DNA of 64,000 nucleotides from Phyto melanocephala (taxonomy: Eukaryota; Arthropoda; Insecta; Diptera; Rhinophoridae), in the NCBI GenBank assembly GCA_941918925.1, contig OW799236.1:117444562-117508561 (forward strand). Reading direction: 5' to 3'. Below the pieces are notes generated by a model. It did not search any database and was not told the DNA's origin. It saw only the letters and a list, made by a program, of their open reading frames with translations. Positions 10,735 to 21,896 of the stretch are shown here, piece by piece. Numbering within the stretch: position 1 is the first letter of the stretch; every line of letters starts with the position of its first letter. The translations under genes were made by a program, and so were the position numbers.

Positions 10735-11204
10735 TGTGAAGATTAATTATGTAAGTAATTATGTAAATAGCACACGTCTGAACTTTAACGCTGTTTCGAA
10801 AAAATTGACTTCCAAATGTCTTCACAACAGATACAATATCTAGAAAAAGTATTTTACTTGATTATGTTAAAAAAAATCTTTGAACAATTAGGCAATTAGA
10901 AAAGAATTTCTTTATTTTTTGGGTTTTTTTAATGAATGCTATTACATACAAAAGAGTTAAATACGTTTACAGATAAAAAAGTTTTCCTTCATGTAAGTGA
11001 CCAAATATTTAATTTTAAAAATTCCTGGAAAGCGAGTTTGCAAGGGCATTTCTTAACTGTTTTCTTTAAAAATAAGGACATTTTAAAATATCATATCCCG
11101 TACTGAAAAATAAGATAGGATGGAACTGAAATGTTTACCAGGCAGACAAAAGAAAAATAACTGGCTATTTGAAAATTTACAAAACTTAAAACTTAAAAAC
11201 AAAT

Positions 11205-11399
11205 AAAATAAAAAAATTAAATTTTCAAAATTTCTATAGCCAAAAAATGATTTTATTCATGAGTCTAACATATTGTTGGTAATAGAGTATCGAAGGTATG
11301 GAAGCTTAATTAGGTATGTAACATACCGTTGGAAAGGCAAATTTATCTAGTTTCTTAGTATATATTTTATTTTTAAGGTTTTAGAAACGCTTGCCCACA
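11205..11399. repeat. Right terminal inverted repeat of the 3.1-kb transposon
   Basis: It is the reverse complement of 8274-8482, ending ...AAGGTTTTAGAAACGCTTGC. The same sequence (minus the outer part) ends the truncated copy at 6186-6270. Confidence 0.85.
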
Positions 11400-11401
11400 G
11401 A

Positions 11402-11682
11402 GGCAGTCGTGTTTATTTGCTCATATCTTAGATAGTTATGGGGCGATTGTGCTGAATTTTAATAGCGATTCATTATCGGATATTTCCAAAAGATTGATAT
11501 ATACAGAAATACAGATCTGAGGGACATATAGTTGCTTCTAAAAGTTTATTTCAACCAACACATGGACAGGCGGGCAGACGGATAGACGGTCAGGGCTTAG
11601 TCTACTCCTCTATTCATATAGAAATTACAAACGGAATGATAAAGCTATATATACCCTTGTGCACCACAGGTGAAGGGTATGA
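11402..11682 (-). mobile_element. DINE-1/mini-me-like fragment
   Basis: It reads on the minus strand from TATACCCTTCACCTGTGGTG (near 11680) through a GTCY-type block (GACAGGCGGGCAGACGGATA on plus) to GGGGCGATTGTGCTGAATTT. It abuts the end of the transposon at 11399. It lacks the 3' hairpin end. Confidence 0.65.
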
Positions 11683-11704
11683 AAATAAACAAATATATAA
11701 ATAT

Positions 11705-11830
11705 AATATGAATAAAAAAATAATTGAATAAATAAATAAATAAATAAATAAAAAACAAATGAATAAATAAATAAATAAATAAATAAAAAAACAAATAAAT
11801 AAATAAATAAATAAATAAATAAAAAAAAGA
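11705..11830. repeat. (AAAT)n microsatellite
   Basis: AAATAAATAAAT runs are interrupted by AAAAAACAAATG. The overlapping minus-strand ORFs of Phe/Leu/Ile/Tyr are spurious. Confidence 0.95.
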
Positions 11831-11854
11831 AATGATATATAAAATAAAAAAAAT

Positions 11855-12252
11855 TTCTTTGGCTCTGCTGGAATTCCATGCCACGTTCATTCTAACCAGA
11901 ATACCACATTTGTATTTATGTATGTTGTAATTGTAAAAAAAAATTGTCCTGATTATTTCCTCATATATCAGTTGTCTATGTACCGATTTTTCTGTACTGA
12001 TTTTCAATACTGATCTGCTCCCAAATATTTCCAATATTTTAATACTTCACGCGGGTCCGGCGATGTCAGGGGGCTTCAAAAAGTTGATTTCAACATACAC
12101 ACGGACATACTGACAGAGCTTAATCGACTCGCCTATTCATAAGCTTTCAGAAAATATATACTTTATGGGGTCGGAAATGAAAAGTGTAGAAATTTTACAC
12201 GGAATGACAAACCTATACATATATACCCTTTTACTCACTGTGAAGGGTATTA
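11855..12252 (-). mobile_element. DINE-1/mini-me-like element, shortened
   Basis: The minus strand starts with a TATACCC...GGGTATA-type palindrome (near 12250-12225), then CATTTCCGACCCCATAAAGT, the TATATATTTTCTGAAAGCTT core, a short GTCY remnant, GATTTCAACATACACACGG on plus, and the distal block ending GGCATGGAATTCCAGCAGAG. It matches 50440-50885 closely. The A/T-rich distal arm and hairpin end are absent. Confidence 0.75.
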
Positions 12253-14421
12253 AAATCATCAAGGATATTTCAGCGAAACAAATGATCATTGCTATTGTAA
12301 ACTGGTTAGTGAAATAAGTAATATCTGAGCATTAGTTCAATATTTTGATTAGGCATGATTTAAGGAAAAATCATTTATATGTTGATCACATAGGCCTAGC
12401 TAACTATTATTTTTTTGTATACCAAGCTACGAGGTCCACTTTTATGTTAAACAAACAAAATTTGTGTTTTTAAGGTAATGAGAAATAATGTATCATTCAC
12501 AGAACACCAATAAAATTACTTTAAATCTCTTCACTCTATTACCTCTGCTTCTATTACGCTGGAGGTGTACTAGAACTTTTATATCGCTTGAAGTTTTGAC
12601 CAGCACTATTAAAAATTCTGTAAAAAGAGCTAAAATGGCTATTAACAAATTAAGTCGTTGAAATGGGTCATCTCGTGAACAAGTAAATAAAAACTCTGCT
12701 AAAACTGGCATATCATAGTACATAATTACACAATAGCAGGATTTAAATGTCTAGAGATAAAAGAGATTAATTTTTTAATAACAATTTTTTCTTCAATTAA
12801 GTGGAAGTAGGAAATAAGAGTAATACAAGAAAATTCTTTCAAGCAATAAGACCATAATATGAAAGGATTTCGTATTTGGTGCGAAAATTTAGCCAAAAAT
12901 TTTAGGAATAAATGCGTCAGATAGATTATATTGATATTTTGTTATTTGTTTTTATTTGCAATTTTATTAAAATTTACTATTTGCCGCATAATATTAAAAG
13001 AGTGTGATCTCCTTGAAATCTTTAAACAAACGGACACTACTTGTTATAAGTCATGTAGAAGCAAGGAAGTTCAATGTCTACTGTGTGAAATATATACTAT
13101 TTTAAAATATAAAGGTATTTATACAATATATTGTACAGTATATTTAGTGTTATTTATTCTTATAATATTGCAATATTTTTTTTTAATAAACAAATATTAG
13201 TTACAAATTGCTTTTGATAAATTTTCGTTTGATCAGATATAATGCTTAAACAAATCTAAATATTAGGGATAGATAGATTATTGTTAAAAAAAACAAAAAG
13301 GAAGTTCTTAAAAAAGTTATGAACATTAAAACAACAACTGCAAAGCTACTTTGCATATCTTAAGAAATGGCTGCATGTGAAAAGGTCTTAAGCCAACAAC
13401 AACGATAGCAAAAATATTGTAGGTATGCAGAAATACAAATACTTTTACGTACACACAATACGTAAACACATTGAATATCAATATGGCGTCTTGACATGCA
13501 ACATGCCAGTCAGTCAAGCTGCAACAGCATATATCAACAATTTGATGATGTCTCAACTCAACAACTACAACAATAAGAGCAGTAACCATAAGACCAGTAA
13601 TAAGCATTAAGAATATTGTTTTGTAAAAATGGTCAAATTACAAAAACAAAGTCCTGAGAACACAACAACAAATTGTAGAAAAGCAGCAACAATATTATGC
13701 CAGTAATAACAATAATAAAGTACACATTTTAATAAATATGCAAAAAAAAATGTATTTAACAGTATGTGTGAAATCACATTAGCTCTCTTATGACTGTATG
13801 AAATGAAAGTAAATTTTTTGTCATGCTACAGGTTGATAAGTAAGTTTAATGATGGTAAAAAAGAAATATACACACACGAAGTACACTCCCCTTTAATTAG
13901 AGTTTATTACAACAAAAAAAAAATACACAAAAAAGATTAAAAAATATTTTTAAGAATTATGAATACGGGAAGAAAACAAGAACAACAAAATATGAAGTTA
14001 CAAATAGTTTTAAAATAATGTGGCAGCCATTTTTATTATTTCATAACATGCCCTACACTTTAGATAAGAGTTTGAATTATTATTTTTTCGTTTGTAACAT
14101 AACTAAGTGTTAGAATTTCTAATTACTTCATTTATATCATCATATTTTGGGAAAATTGTTCTTCATTTAACAATTTAATGTGCAGTTTGTATTCAAAAAA
14201 TTAAAAGCGTTCAGAGGAACTTCTACCTTAATTTATTTGCTGCAGTGAAGTGGAAAGCACAGATATTATTTAAAAATGTCTCAAAATTTTTTTTTTAATA
14301 TTTATGCAGTTTTGACGCGATATCGAATAATGTTATTCGAACCCAGCAATGCTGGACTAATGCTTGAATAAATAGATTTTTAAAAAGCAACAAGCGAAGA
14401 ATTTACGATTTATGAGTCTTA
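12253..14421. other. AT-rich DNA without a recognisable gene
   Basis: Open frames at 12493-12723 (minus) and 12931-13200 (plus, hydrophobic ends and several Cys) have no family character, splice context or strong start. I treat them as chance. A CAA/ACAACAA-rich tract lies around 13380-13730. Confidence 0.45.
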
Positions 14422-15035
14422 TCTATATATATAAAAGTGAAACTCTGTCTGTCTGTGTATGTGTGTTAGCTATAGACTCCGAAACTGTTAAGCCGATTGT
14501 ACTCAAACTTTGGCAAGTGGCTGTACACATTCCAGGGAGTGTTTATGGGTGGGCGGGGCTACGCCCATAAAAATTAGTTAACATTTTTAGCTACTTGCAC
14601 TTGACAGATTTTTCTGAAACTTTGCACACATATTGAACTCTCATAATTTTACAATTTCGTGATTAGAAAAGTAGGCAGTGTCACGCCCATAAAAAATTAA
14701 ATTTTTAGCTTCTTGCGTTAGATAGATTTTTCTAAAACTTTGCACACATATTGAGCTGTCATGACTATACAGTTTCGTGATTAGAAAAGTGGGCAGTGCC
14801 ACGCCCATAAAAAAAGTTATCTTATTCAGCTACTTGAGCTTCACCGATTTTTCTGAAACTTTGCACACATATTGAGCTGTCATGACTATACAGTTTCGTG
14901 ATTAGAAAAGTGGGCAGTGCCATGCCCATAAAAAAAAGTTATAATTTTTAGCTTCTTGCACTTAATATTCAATTAAAATTGAGAATCCATTTTTATTCAT
15001 TAAGGGGCGTAGCAACGCGCGCCGGGCTTGGTTAG
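14422..15035 (+). mobile_element. Non-autonomous Helitron with internal tandem repeats
   Basis: It starts TCTATATATATAAAAGTG after A14421, followed by the Helitron-typical CTCTGTCTGTCTGTG and GACTCCGAAACTGTTAAGCC. It ends AACGCGCGCCGGGCTTGGTTAG before T15036, with the self-complementary GGCGCGCGTT just upstream. The 3' TTAG is one base off the usual CTAG. The interior holds about 3.5 tandem units of about 118 bp (14575-14960), each with TTTGCACACATATTGA and GATTAGAAAAGTRGGCAGTG. Confidence 0.8.
14575..14960. repeat. ~118-bp tandem repeats inside the Helitron
   Basis: The units share TTTTCTGAAACTTTGCACAC, ATGACTATACAGTTTCGTGA and AAAGTGGGCAGTGCCACGCC. The last two are nearly identical. Confidence 0.88.
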
Positions 15036-18000
15036 TAAACGATAAAAATACAAAATGAAACTTATTCATACGTATGTTGTTTTGTATGTCGTTGTGGCGA
15101 AGACTCAGGAACTGAAAGTACCGGGTGGTCTGAAAACTGTCATCAGATTTTTTACTACATCCGTCCAATGAAACGACATTATTTCAAATTTATTTTTTTT
15201 AATGTTCACTAGAGTTTTTAAATTTTGTTTCCAAAATATATTGATCAAGTAGGCTTCATAATTGCTGATGGCCTTTGTGCACTTTTAACAACATTTTTTA
15301 TCATTTTGGTTAGAACTGAGTGCAATAAGTTTTTGCACTCTTGTTAAAAATTTTCTATAGGAGCTTTAAGAGTTATTATTAACTTAGACCTGTGACTTCA
15401 AAAAATTCCGAAGAAAAGTTAAGACTGGTAAAAATAAGCAATCTCGTCGGCCACTCTTTAAAACTACATCTTTTCCAGATACATTATCTATTTGAAGCAA
15501 TGAAACTTTTTAAAAACTTATGGAAATTTTGTTTGCTAATGTGACGTTGTACACAATAAATTTCGACTGAAAATCACCCAATTCGTATTTTGTGTTCACA
15601 AGAACTTGAGAGTAGTTTAGATGCGACTGGAGTTTAAAGGCAGTAGCTGATGATCTACCTTACACTTTGTAGTAAGAAATCTCTATGTTTTTCGCCAAAA
15701 GTTGCTAGAAAGACGAATTAATTACGTAGAAAATAGCCTGCTTATAAAGGAATGGTTCGTGACATTTTCAGCTATATTGGTAATTTTCTTATCGGAATAA
15801 AATCGGAATAAGCAAAGCTTTACAGTAATTTTTCTCTCACGTACCTCACCTAAGCACTATAGTATTTTACCAGTTTGCGTAGGGAAATCTGATTCAAAAT
15901 TTACTTTGGGCATAAATCACAGTAAAACTATTTAACAAAAATATCATAAAAGTACATCGCGTTCTTGCGGTGAATAGAGTTCCGCGGCTTTTTGATGTGT
16001 ATATTGTAATTTTTTACTTCACAAATATCAAAACTAAAATAAAGGGGACATTATTTGCAAAAGTTTTGACATCTTCTAATAGGGTGATATATTTTGGGAC
16101 AGATTGTTTTTGATATCTTTCGAAGTCTCTATTAATTTTTGAGTTATTTAATATAAGTTATCTAGTAAAACTTAAACGAGTACTTTGATACTAGAAATAC
16201 TTGAGTAGATAAGGTTTTTACAAACTGTCGTTTAATAAGAAATATCTATATGAGGCATCCTCTTCATATCGATAGTGGTACCAGAAGTCTCTGCCAAATA
16301 ATCGAAGTAGTTTTTTAAATTATAAATATTTAGAGGCACTGTATATTTATACATAAAAACACATATTCTGATGCAAAGCACAGTTTCAATATCCTTGAAC
16401 TTTAGCATATATACATTGTAAGTCGAGCATATAACTGATCCACAGTTTTGACGATAATAAAAAAATTAAATAAATAAATTTAGTTAAAGTACAGTACTTT
16501 TGCAGATTGTAAGAAATTCTCAGTGGCCGGAATTCAGAATGATCGCATATATACGTAAGAATTTTAAACTGCTTATAATTTTGAGATCATTAACATTAAC
16601 TATAGGTTATTCAGAATTCGACTTGAATTTACAAATATTTTTTTCTTTATATGTTTTTTGCATTCTATAATTATTACTAAGTTTACATGCTACTTTTTTC
16701 TCATTTTATTTTATGACAGTTGAGGCAGGCCTAAGAGTGTGTGTCTTCCTACATTAACATATGGATTTACATATCTAGTATTCATCATCATTAAACATTA
16801 TTAGTTATGATGGCTGTATAGTTTTTATACATTTTTTTTTCATTAACATTCAGCAACAGCAAGAAATAGCTAAGATGACAGTCAACAATTCGTGCAAGGC
16901 TGTATGAATACGTGTGCTTGTTTGTGTGTGTACTCGCATTATTTTCACTTGTAGTGAATTAGTGAGTGTCTGGTGCACTTGCTGCATGTTACTTTTAAAT
17001 TAAACATGATTTGTTTTTTGTTACATGTTCTTTTTTCTTTCCATTAAAAATATCTGTTGCTTTCTTTACTGTCTCAAGTTAAAGGCTAAAATCAAAGAAG
17101 GCGGAGTTTTTGAGACAGAGTGACAGAATAAGAAAGTTAGTGAAGAAGAGAGAGCGAGAGAGCTGAAGTGTTAAAAATATGAAGAAAAGTAATGTAACTG
17201 CCACCAAGTTGAAAAAAAAAACAAAACAAAAAAAGTATTAAAATAACATCAACAAGCAAAACGTAATGAAAATGTTACTTTCCAATTGTTTTTAACAAAA
17301 TGCTTTTACGCTAAGTTAACAACAAAAAAAGCAGTCGTTAATGACACCCTCTGTCTGTCTCACCAGTCAGTTTGCCCACAAAGAAAATAAAAATTAATTG
17401 TCAATGTTAAACATTTAAGCATTTTCCTTTTCAATTAAATGAAAGGTTTCATTTAACTATTAAAATTACAGACCTCTTAATCGCCAAACTCTTTAGAGAG
17501 TTGAAATATTTGCAAATGACTAAGGAATGCTTTGTAAGTCAGAAATGGGAAAAATTGGCAGCTAAATGGCACTGTAGTATAATCTGATCTTGGCTGGTAT
17601 GAGTCGAAAATATAAAAAGTAAAAGCAAAAATTAGAAGAATCAGTATAGATCATTATAGACGGTTTATAAACAAAGGGTGGAAAATAGTGCGAAGCCTCT
17701 TCAGGCTATTGTAGGCAGTAACGATGAGCTAGAAATAGTAGAAAATATTGTCATTATGCCTTTTTTTGCGTATCATATTATCATCTAGCAAGGTGCCGTT
17801 TGTAAAGTTTACTCTCAACAGAAATTGTGGCTACTTGCTGCAGAAATAATTGCAGTTGGTTTGTTGTTTCAGGTCAATTAAGATAGACAATATTTCTAAA
17901 TAACATTTCTATTTCACTGATTCCCGTGCTGTCATAAGAGTTCGATAGATTTTGGTTTCGCTTACTACATACACATGTTGGGTTCATTCGCCTTTTGATA

Positions 18001-18542
18001 GCATTCACCCTAGAGCTACTCTGGGGAATGGGATCAAAATGTTACACAGATCTGTTCTTAACAAAATTTAATGCTTCAATCTCTGTAAACTTGTTCACAG
18101 AGGCACTTATATTGAGCTTTAGAACATTTAAGCACCAGCCCAAAAAAATTAAATTTTTTTGTAGCAGTCCAAGCTTGAGAAGGGAAACAAGCTAAAGCTA
18201 ATTAAGTGAACCCCAGATTCCAATAATTTATCTATAAGAACCGGTATTGTTATTAATTAAGGTTTGTCATTGTTAATGAATCTATAGTATGTATCATATT
18301 ACCCTAAAGTAAAAATTTACATTAAAGAGGAAGTAATTATCTAATACCCTGTTCAGACAGATATTTTTAATTGTTTCAATTTAGTAATGATTGAGCAATT
18401 AAAAAAGGTGTTCACACATACTCAATTTATCTTACTTCATTAGCATTTGATAGCTGTAAAAATACGATGTATTTATATCAAATCAAATAATGAATTTTCT
18501 TCATAAAATATATTAACAATTCTGTTAATATATATACTTATA
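15036..18542. other. AT-rich DNA without a recognisable gene
   Basis: I see no domain-bearing ORF, RNA gene or transposon end. Short ORFs (for example 17995-18195) lack any family signature. A purine-rich GAGAGAGCGAGAGAG tract lies near 17146-17160. Confidence 0.45.
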
Positions 18543-20019
18543 CACTCTAAAACACTTTTGCTAAAAATTAGGTCGATAATAGTAGGCAACACTTTACAAG
18601 CTATTGTCGGCCTAAAATTACACAACTATTTGTTTTAAACATAGTGTTGATTTTTGAACATAATTTGTTTAATTTGGAACAAAAAATGTTTAAATTTTTT
18701 ACACAAATTGTGTTTAATTTCTTCCCATTTTTGTTTAATTTTTAATATTTTTTCTTTTATAACAAATGCGTGAAATTTTTGTATTTTGTAAAATTACATT
18801 TATTAAAACAAAACATTGTACACAAATAATATATAATAATATGAAGCTTTTTGCCTCTCATTTGCGAGGGATAAAATCTAAAAATAAAATCTCAAAAGTT
18901 TGCGATATATCCTTAGGATAACCAATGTTAAATATATAATAACAATAGCAAAGCAACTGCAAAACTAGACTAAGTATATTAAAATCCTTCGCCTTCGATG
19001 TAATCTCCTTTTCAAACCAAATATAAGCAGCAGATGTACGAGCTTTCTCTATGGATATTTCTAAAAGTACAAATGAAAAATTTAATTTAGAACAATTTTT
19101 TTTTTAATTTAAATCAAGTATAAAAACGACGTTTACCAACTATAGGTATCCCAAAGTAACTATTTCTATATTGTCTTTAACCTCGTCCATTGTGGAGCCA
19201 AACTGTGGAATACAAAAAGGATATATATTTAAGAGTCTTATAAACTTAGGTTTAAGAAAATGCAGACATTACTTTATATTCTTTAAAGATGAGCGTAAAA
19301 GAAATGGCAAAATTTCAGCAAACATCTGATCTGATTATGAGAACGCAAATTATTTTTGCGGTCGAGGTCCATAGAAGAGTGATTCCGTGTGAAATGTACT
19401 GCGTAGTAATTATAATTGCTAAATATTTTTCCGCATTTTAAATACAAACACTTAAACACATTGTTTTTTTTCTTTATGTGAGTACGAATGCAAATTATAA
19501 ATTCTTTAACTTTGCAATTTCTTTTAAAAATTTTGCTCCCAAACATTTTTTAATTTTATAACTTAACTTTATCTTATCACTATTTTATATATAATCAAAG
19601 CAGAGTATAAATACTACATAAAGAAACGAATTATTATAAACTTTAAATTACTTTAAACACAATAAATTTGTTTTAATCACTATCGAAAAATATGGCGTGC
19701 TTCTATTGAAGCGTTTACACTTTTATGCTTCTTCTTTCTTTTGTAGCTTTGTTTAAACATTTTTCTGCTGTTTTTAGACAGATATGCTTAATATTCAACA
19801 TTTTGATGTTACTTAGGCATATACAGCTGACTTTGAAACACAATATGTTTAAAATTAAACACTTTTAACGGCATATTTGTTTTTTTGAGTAAAATTAGAC
19901 AAATTATATTTTTTTGCTACAAATAACCACAAAATCGATTTAATATTAGACATCACGAATTTTTTCAACAATAATTTACACACTATATGATCCTAAATTT
20001 GGTATAAAGTTTTAGAGTG
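18543..20019 (-). mobile_element. Decayed DNA transposon with CACTCTAAAAC ends and TA flanks
   Basis: The left end CACTCTAAAAC (18543) is inverted at the right end as GTTTTAGAGTG (to 20019), and both sides are flanked by TA. Inside, the minus strand carries a broken gene with intron-like gaps. Subterminal DNA has repeated GTTTAATTT/AAATTAAAC motifs. A TA duplication suits Tc1/mariner-like elements, but the encoded protein does not look like a mariner transposase, so the superfamily is open. Confidence 0.65.
18858..19546 (-). pseudogene. Split transposon gene with a C2H2 finger, exons ~19546-19283, 19202-19137, 19060-18858
   Basis: The first minus-strand frame (from ATG 19546) contains FKCLYLKCGKIFSNYNYYAV followed by HFTRNH. 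This is a C-x4-C-x12-H-x4-H zinc-finger pattern, suggesting DNA binding. A second short frame follows an acceptor (TGTATTCCACAG) and reads MDEVKDNIEIVTLG, with a GGTAAAC donor. A third follows TTTCATTTGTACTTTTAG and reads EISIEKARTSAAYIWFEKEI, then a Leu/Tyr-rich segment, then YPKDISQTFEILFLDF, ending TGA at 18858. Joining exons 2 and 3 requires one lost base, so the gene is decayed. I recall similar proteins in insect transposons but cannot name the family. Confidence 0.5.
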
Positions 20020-20381
20020 TATGTTCGTATTTGAATTTATTCAAACATTTCATTGAAATTTCCATCAACCATTTTTCATTTTCTTAATTTTTGTTTTTTG
20101 TATATTTATTTAATTGACATTAGAAATGCCACCTATAGAATTTTCTTCTCACTGAACATACTTCTCAAGAGTTGTATTTCGAGTTTTGGACAATAAGTGA
20201 AACAATTAAGTATATATTGCTCAATTTAAAAATAATTTTTAGTATGGTAAATTGAGCTCAATAAGGCCTTTAATTGCTACATAGTTTAAGTAGTAATTTG
20301 TATTGAAATCAAAGAAATTATTTTTAATTTTTGAACAAAAAAAATAAAAAATTGAAATATTGTTAATTATAAAAACTTTCC

Positions 20382-20412
20382 CTGAAGAAGCTACCCAATG
20401 TGATAGCGAAAT
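20382..20412 (+). ncRNA. Hammerhead-like core motif (copy 1)
   Basis: CTGAAGA is followed by a GCTA...TAGC stem and GAAA, the CUGANGA-stem II-GAAA arrangement of a hammerhead ribozyme core. Stems I and III are not convincing here. Similar motifs are known in Penelope-like and other retroelements. It may be a relic or chance. Confidence 0.25.
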
Positions 20413-20658
20413 ATCGGAATAAAATAATAATAATTTTTATATAAAAAGTGATATTTAGCTCAAAAAAATTAAAACAACAAACTGAAATATTATTTATTTT
20501 GTAGGTTTACCATCTCTGCTTAAATCTTATAACAAACATTAAGTAATTTCCTGATTTCCGTTTTATTTATAACTTAATTTTTCTTTAAAATTTCCTGTTT
20601 TTCTCTTGCCAATAAAGTAATTTATTTTTATTATTTGATTTCCAATTTTCATTTGCAG

Positions 20659-20698
20659 GTGTCGTGAAATGATTCATTTAGCTGCTAACACAAGTAAG
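20659..20698 (+). CDS. Candidate 40-bp host micro-exon
   Basis: A long pyrimidine-rich tract ending TTTTCATTTGCAG gives a strong 3' splice site at 20658. Forty bases later AAG|GTAAGT is a near-consensus donor. Of the three frames only one is open, reading CREMIHLAANTSK after one leading base. The exon is therefore 1+39 nt, and skipping it would shift the frame. It also contains an in-frame ATG, so it could instead begin a coding sequence. I do not recognise the peptide. No other part of the window has an equally good pair of splice sites around an open frame. If real, the surrounding kilobases are introns of a plus-strand gene. Confidence 0.45.
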
Positions 20699-21519
20699 GT
20701 AAGTTTTGTCACTGTTTTACTATAAAAGTATACGTTTTTTTTTGCTTCGTAGTTTATTGGTTATAACTTAATAGAAAGGTCAATTGTGTATTGTATTGCA
20801 CCTTTTAACAACACCGTTGTACGTTGTCATCTTATTTCAGCTTTTGTTTACTTTTGCCAGTGTTTTGTTTTGCCTGCCAAATAGTAAAAGTACTTTCGTG
20901 ACCTACAAAAGGGGGAAAAACTCAAACTTTAAGTTTGTTTTCTATTATCTATTCTAAGTAATAAAATTTGTTTTGGTGACTTATCAATTTAGTTGAAAAT
21001 TTGCCTATTTAAAAAGATTTTCTAGAGATATTTGGTTTAGGAGGTAATAAATAATGTTTATTTTTTATTTGGAAGTATTTAGGTCAATTGTTATCTAGGA
21101 AAGTTTAATAAGTAAACATTTTTGATTTCAGTGGTATATTTGACACCTGACAGTTGCTAAAGTATACAAAAAAAGAGAAGTGATATTGTTTACAATAAAT
21201 GAAAAACAGTGTATACCACTAGATTTTAACAGTTTTATGTTTCAATCAAATCTAATATTGATCGCAATGTGCTCTTTAGAAGGTACATATTAATGGTCAC
21301 AAGTAGAAAGACCCTAACTTGTATTTTTTACGAAACTGAGTTTTGGTGATCCCAATAAATTTCAATACAATAATATCCAAAATAACAGTTTAACAATCAA
21401 TTTTGCAAAAGAAGTTACATTATTATAATACAGTTTCTATAATGTTTTAGTCTTTTTCTGCAAAGATACAATTATTTGAATTAGGGCCTTTCAACTTGAG
21501 GACAAAGATACAAAGAAAA

Positions 21520-21620
21520 CATTGTTTTTAAAATTTGTTAAAATTAAGACCATAATGTACATAGATATAATGACCACTTCGTAGCGTAGTCCTAATATCA
21601 GATTTGACGTCATACGCCAT
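21520..21620 (-). repeat. Inverted copy of the 24222-24320 repeat
   Basis: CATAATGTACATAGATATAA and AGATTTGACGTCATACGCCA are the diverged reverse complement of the block ending ACATTATGGTGAAG near 24318. Confidence 0.65.
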
Positions 21621-21724
21621 TTTGTAATATTATTTTTATTTTGTTTATTATTTTTATTTTGTTTATTTTTTTTTATTTATTTATTTATTATTGATTTTTG
21701 TTAATTCCTTCAATATGTATATCC

Positions 21725-21800
21725 GACCCTATAAAATATATATTTTCTGAAAGCTTATGACTAGGGGAGATGATTAAGCAATGTGATGGTCTGTATCAAT
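21725..21800 (+). mobile_element. DINE-1/mini-me core fragment
   Basis: ATCCGACCCTATAAAATATA, then TTTTCTGAAAGCTTATGACT, matches the conserved core of the other copies. It is truncated on both sides. Confidence 0.65.
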
Positions 21801-21890
21801 CTTTTGCAACGAACAGGCAGCTGTTGTGCAGCTCACTTGGGTCCATTATATTAATCCCTTTGTGATACCTGAATAGAAAAGTAAGAGTAG
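21800..21890 (-). mobile_element. SINE fragment (3' part)
   Basis: The reverse complement contains TATCACAAAGGGATTAATAT, GGACCCAAGTGAGCTGCACA and ACAGCTGCCTGTTC. These match the 3' half of the tRNA-like SINE at 52456-52652. Confidence 0.6.
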
Positions 21891-21896
21891 AATAGA

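Larger units (their letters stand above)
8274..11399 (-). mobile_element. Near full-length decayed DNA transposon with ~190-bp terminal inverted repeats
   Basis: Inverted repeats of about 190-200 bp bound the element, at 8274-8482 and about 11205-11399. Outermost shared string is GCAAGCGTTTCTAAAACCTT; inner landmarks are CATACCTTCGATACT, ACCAACAATATG and TTTTTTGGCTATAGAAATTT. The minus strand between them encodes one transposase broken into several frames. A 247-bp Helitron lies just inside the left repeat. I could not define a target duplication. The superfamily is not assigned: the protein belongs to a multicopy family common in arthropod genomes and usually annotated as uncharacterized. 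Confidence 0.85.
20020..21519. other. AT-rich DNA around the candidate exon
   Basis: Apart from the hammerhead-like motif and the candidate exon, no coding or transposon feature is recognised. Confidence 0.4.

Noticed and set aside
11625..12034. Phe/Leu/Ile/Tyr-rich minus-strand ORFs
   Set aside because: Produced by (AAAT)n and adjacent DINE text.
12931..13200. Possible small secreted Cys-containing protein
   Set aside because: There is a hydrophobic start and six or so Cys, but no promoter, splice or family support in very AT-rich DNA, where Leu/Ile/Phe-rich frames arise by chance.
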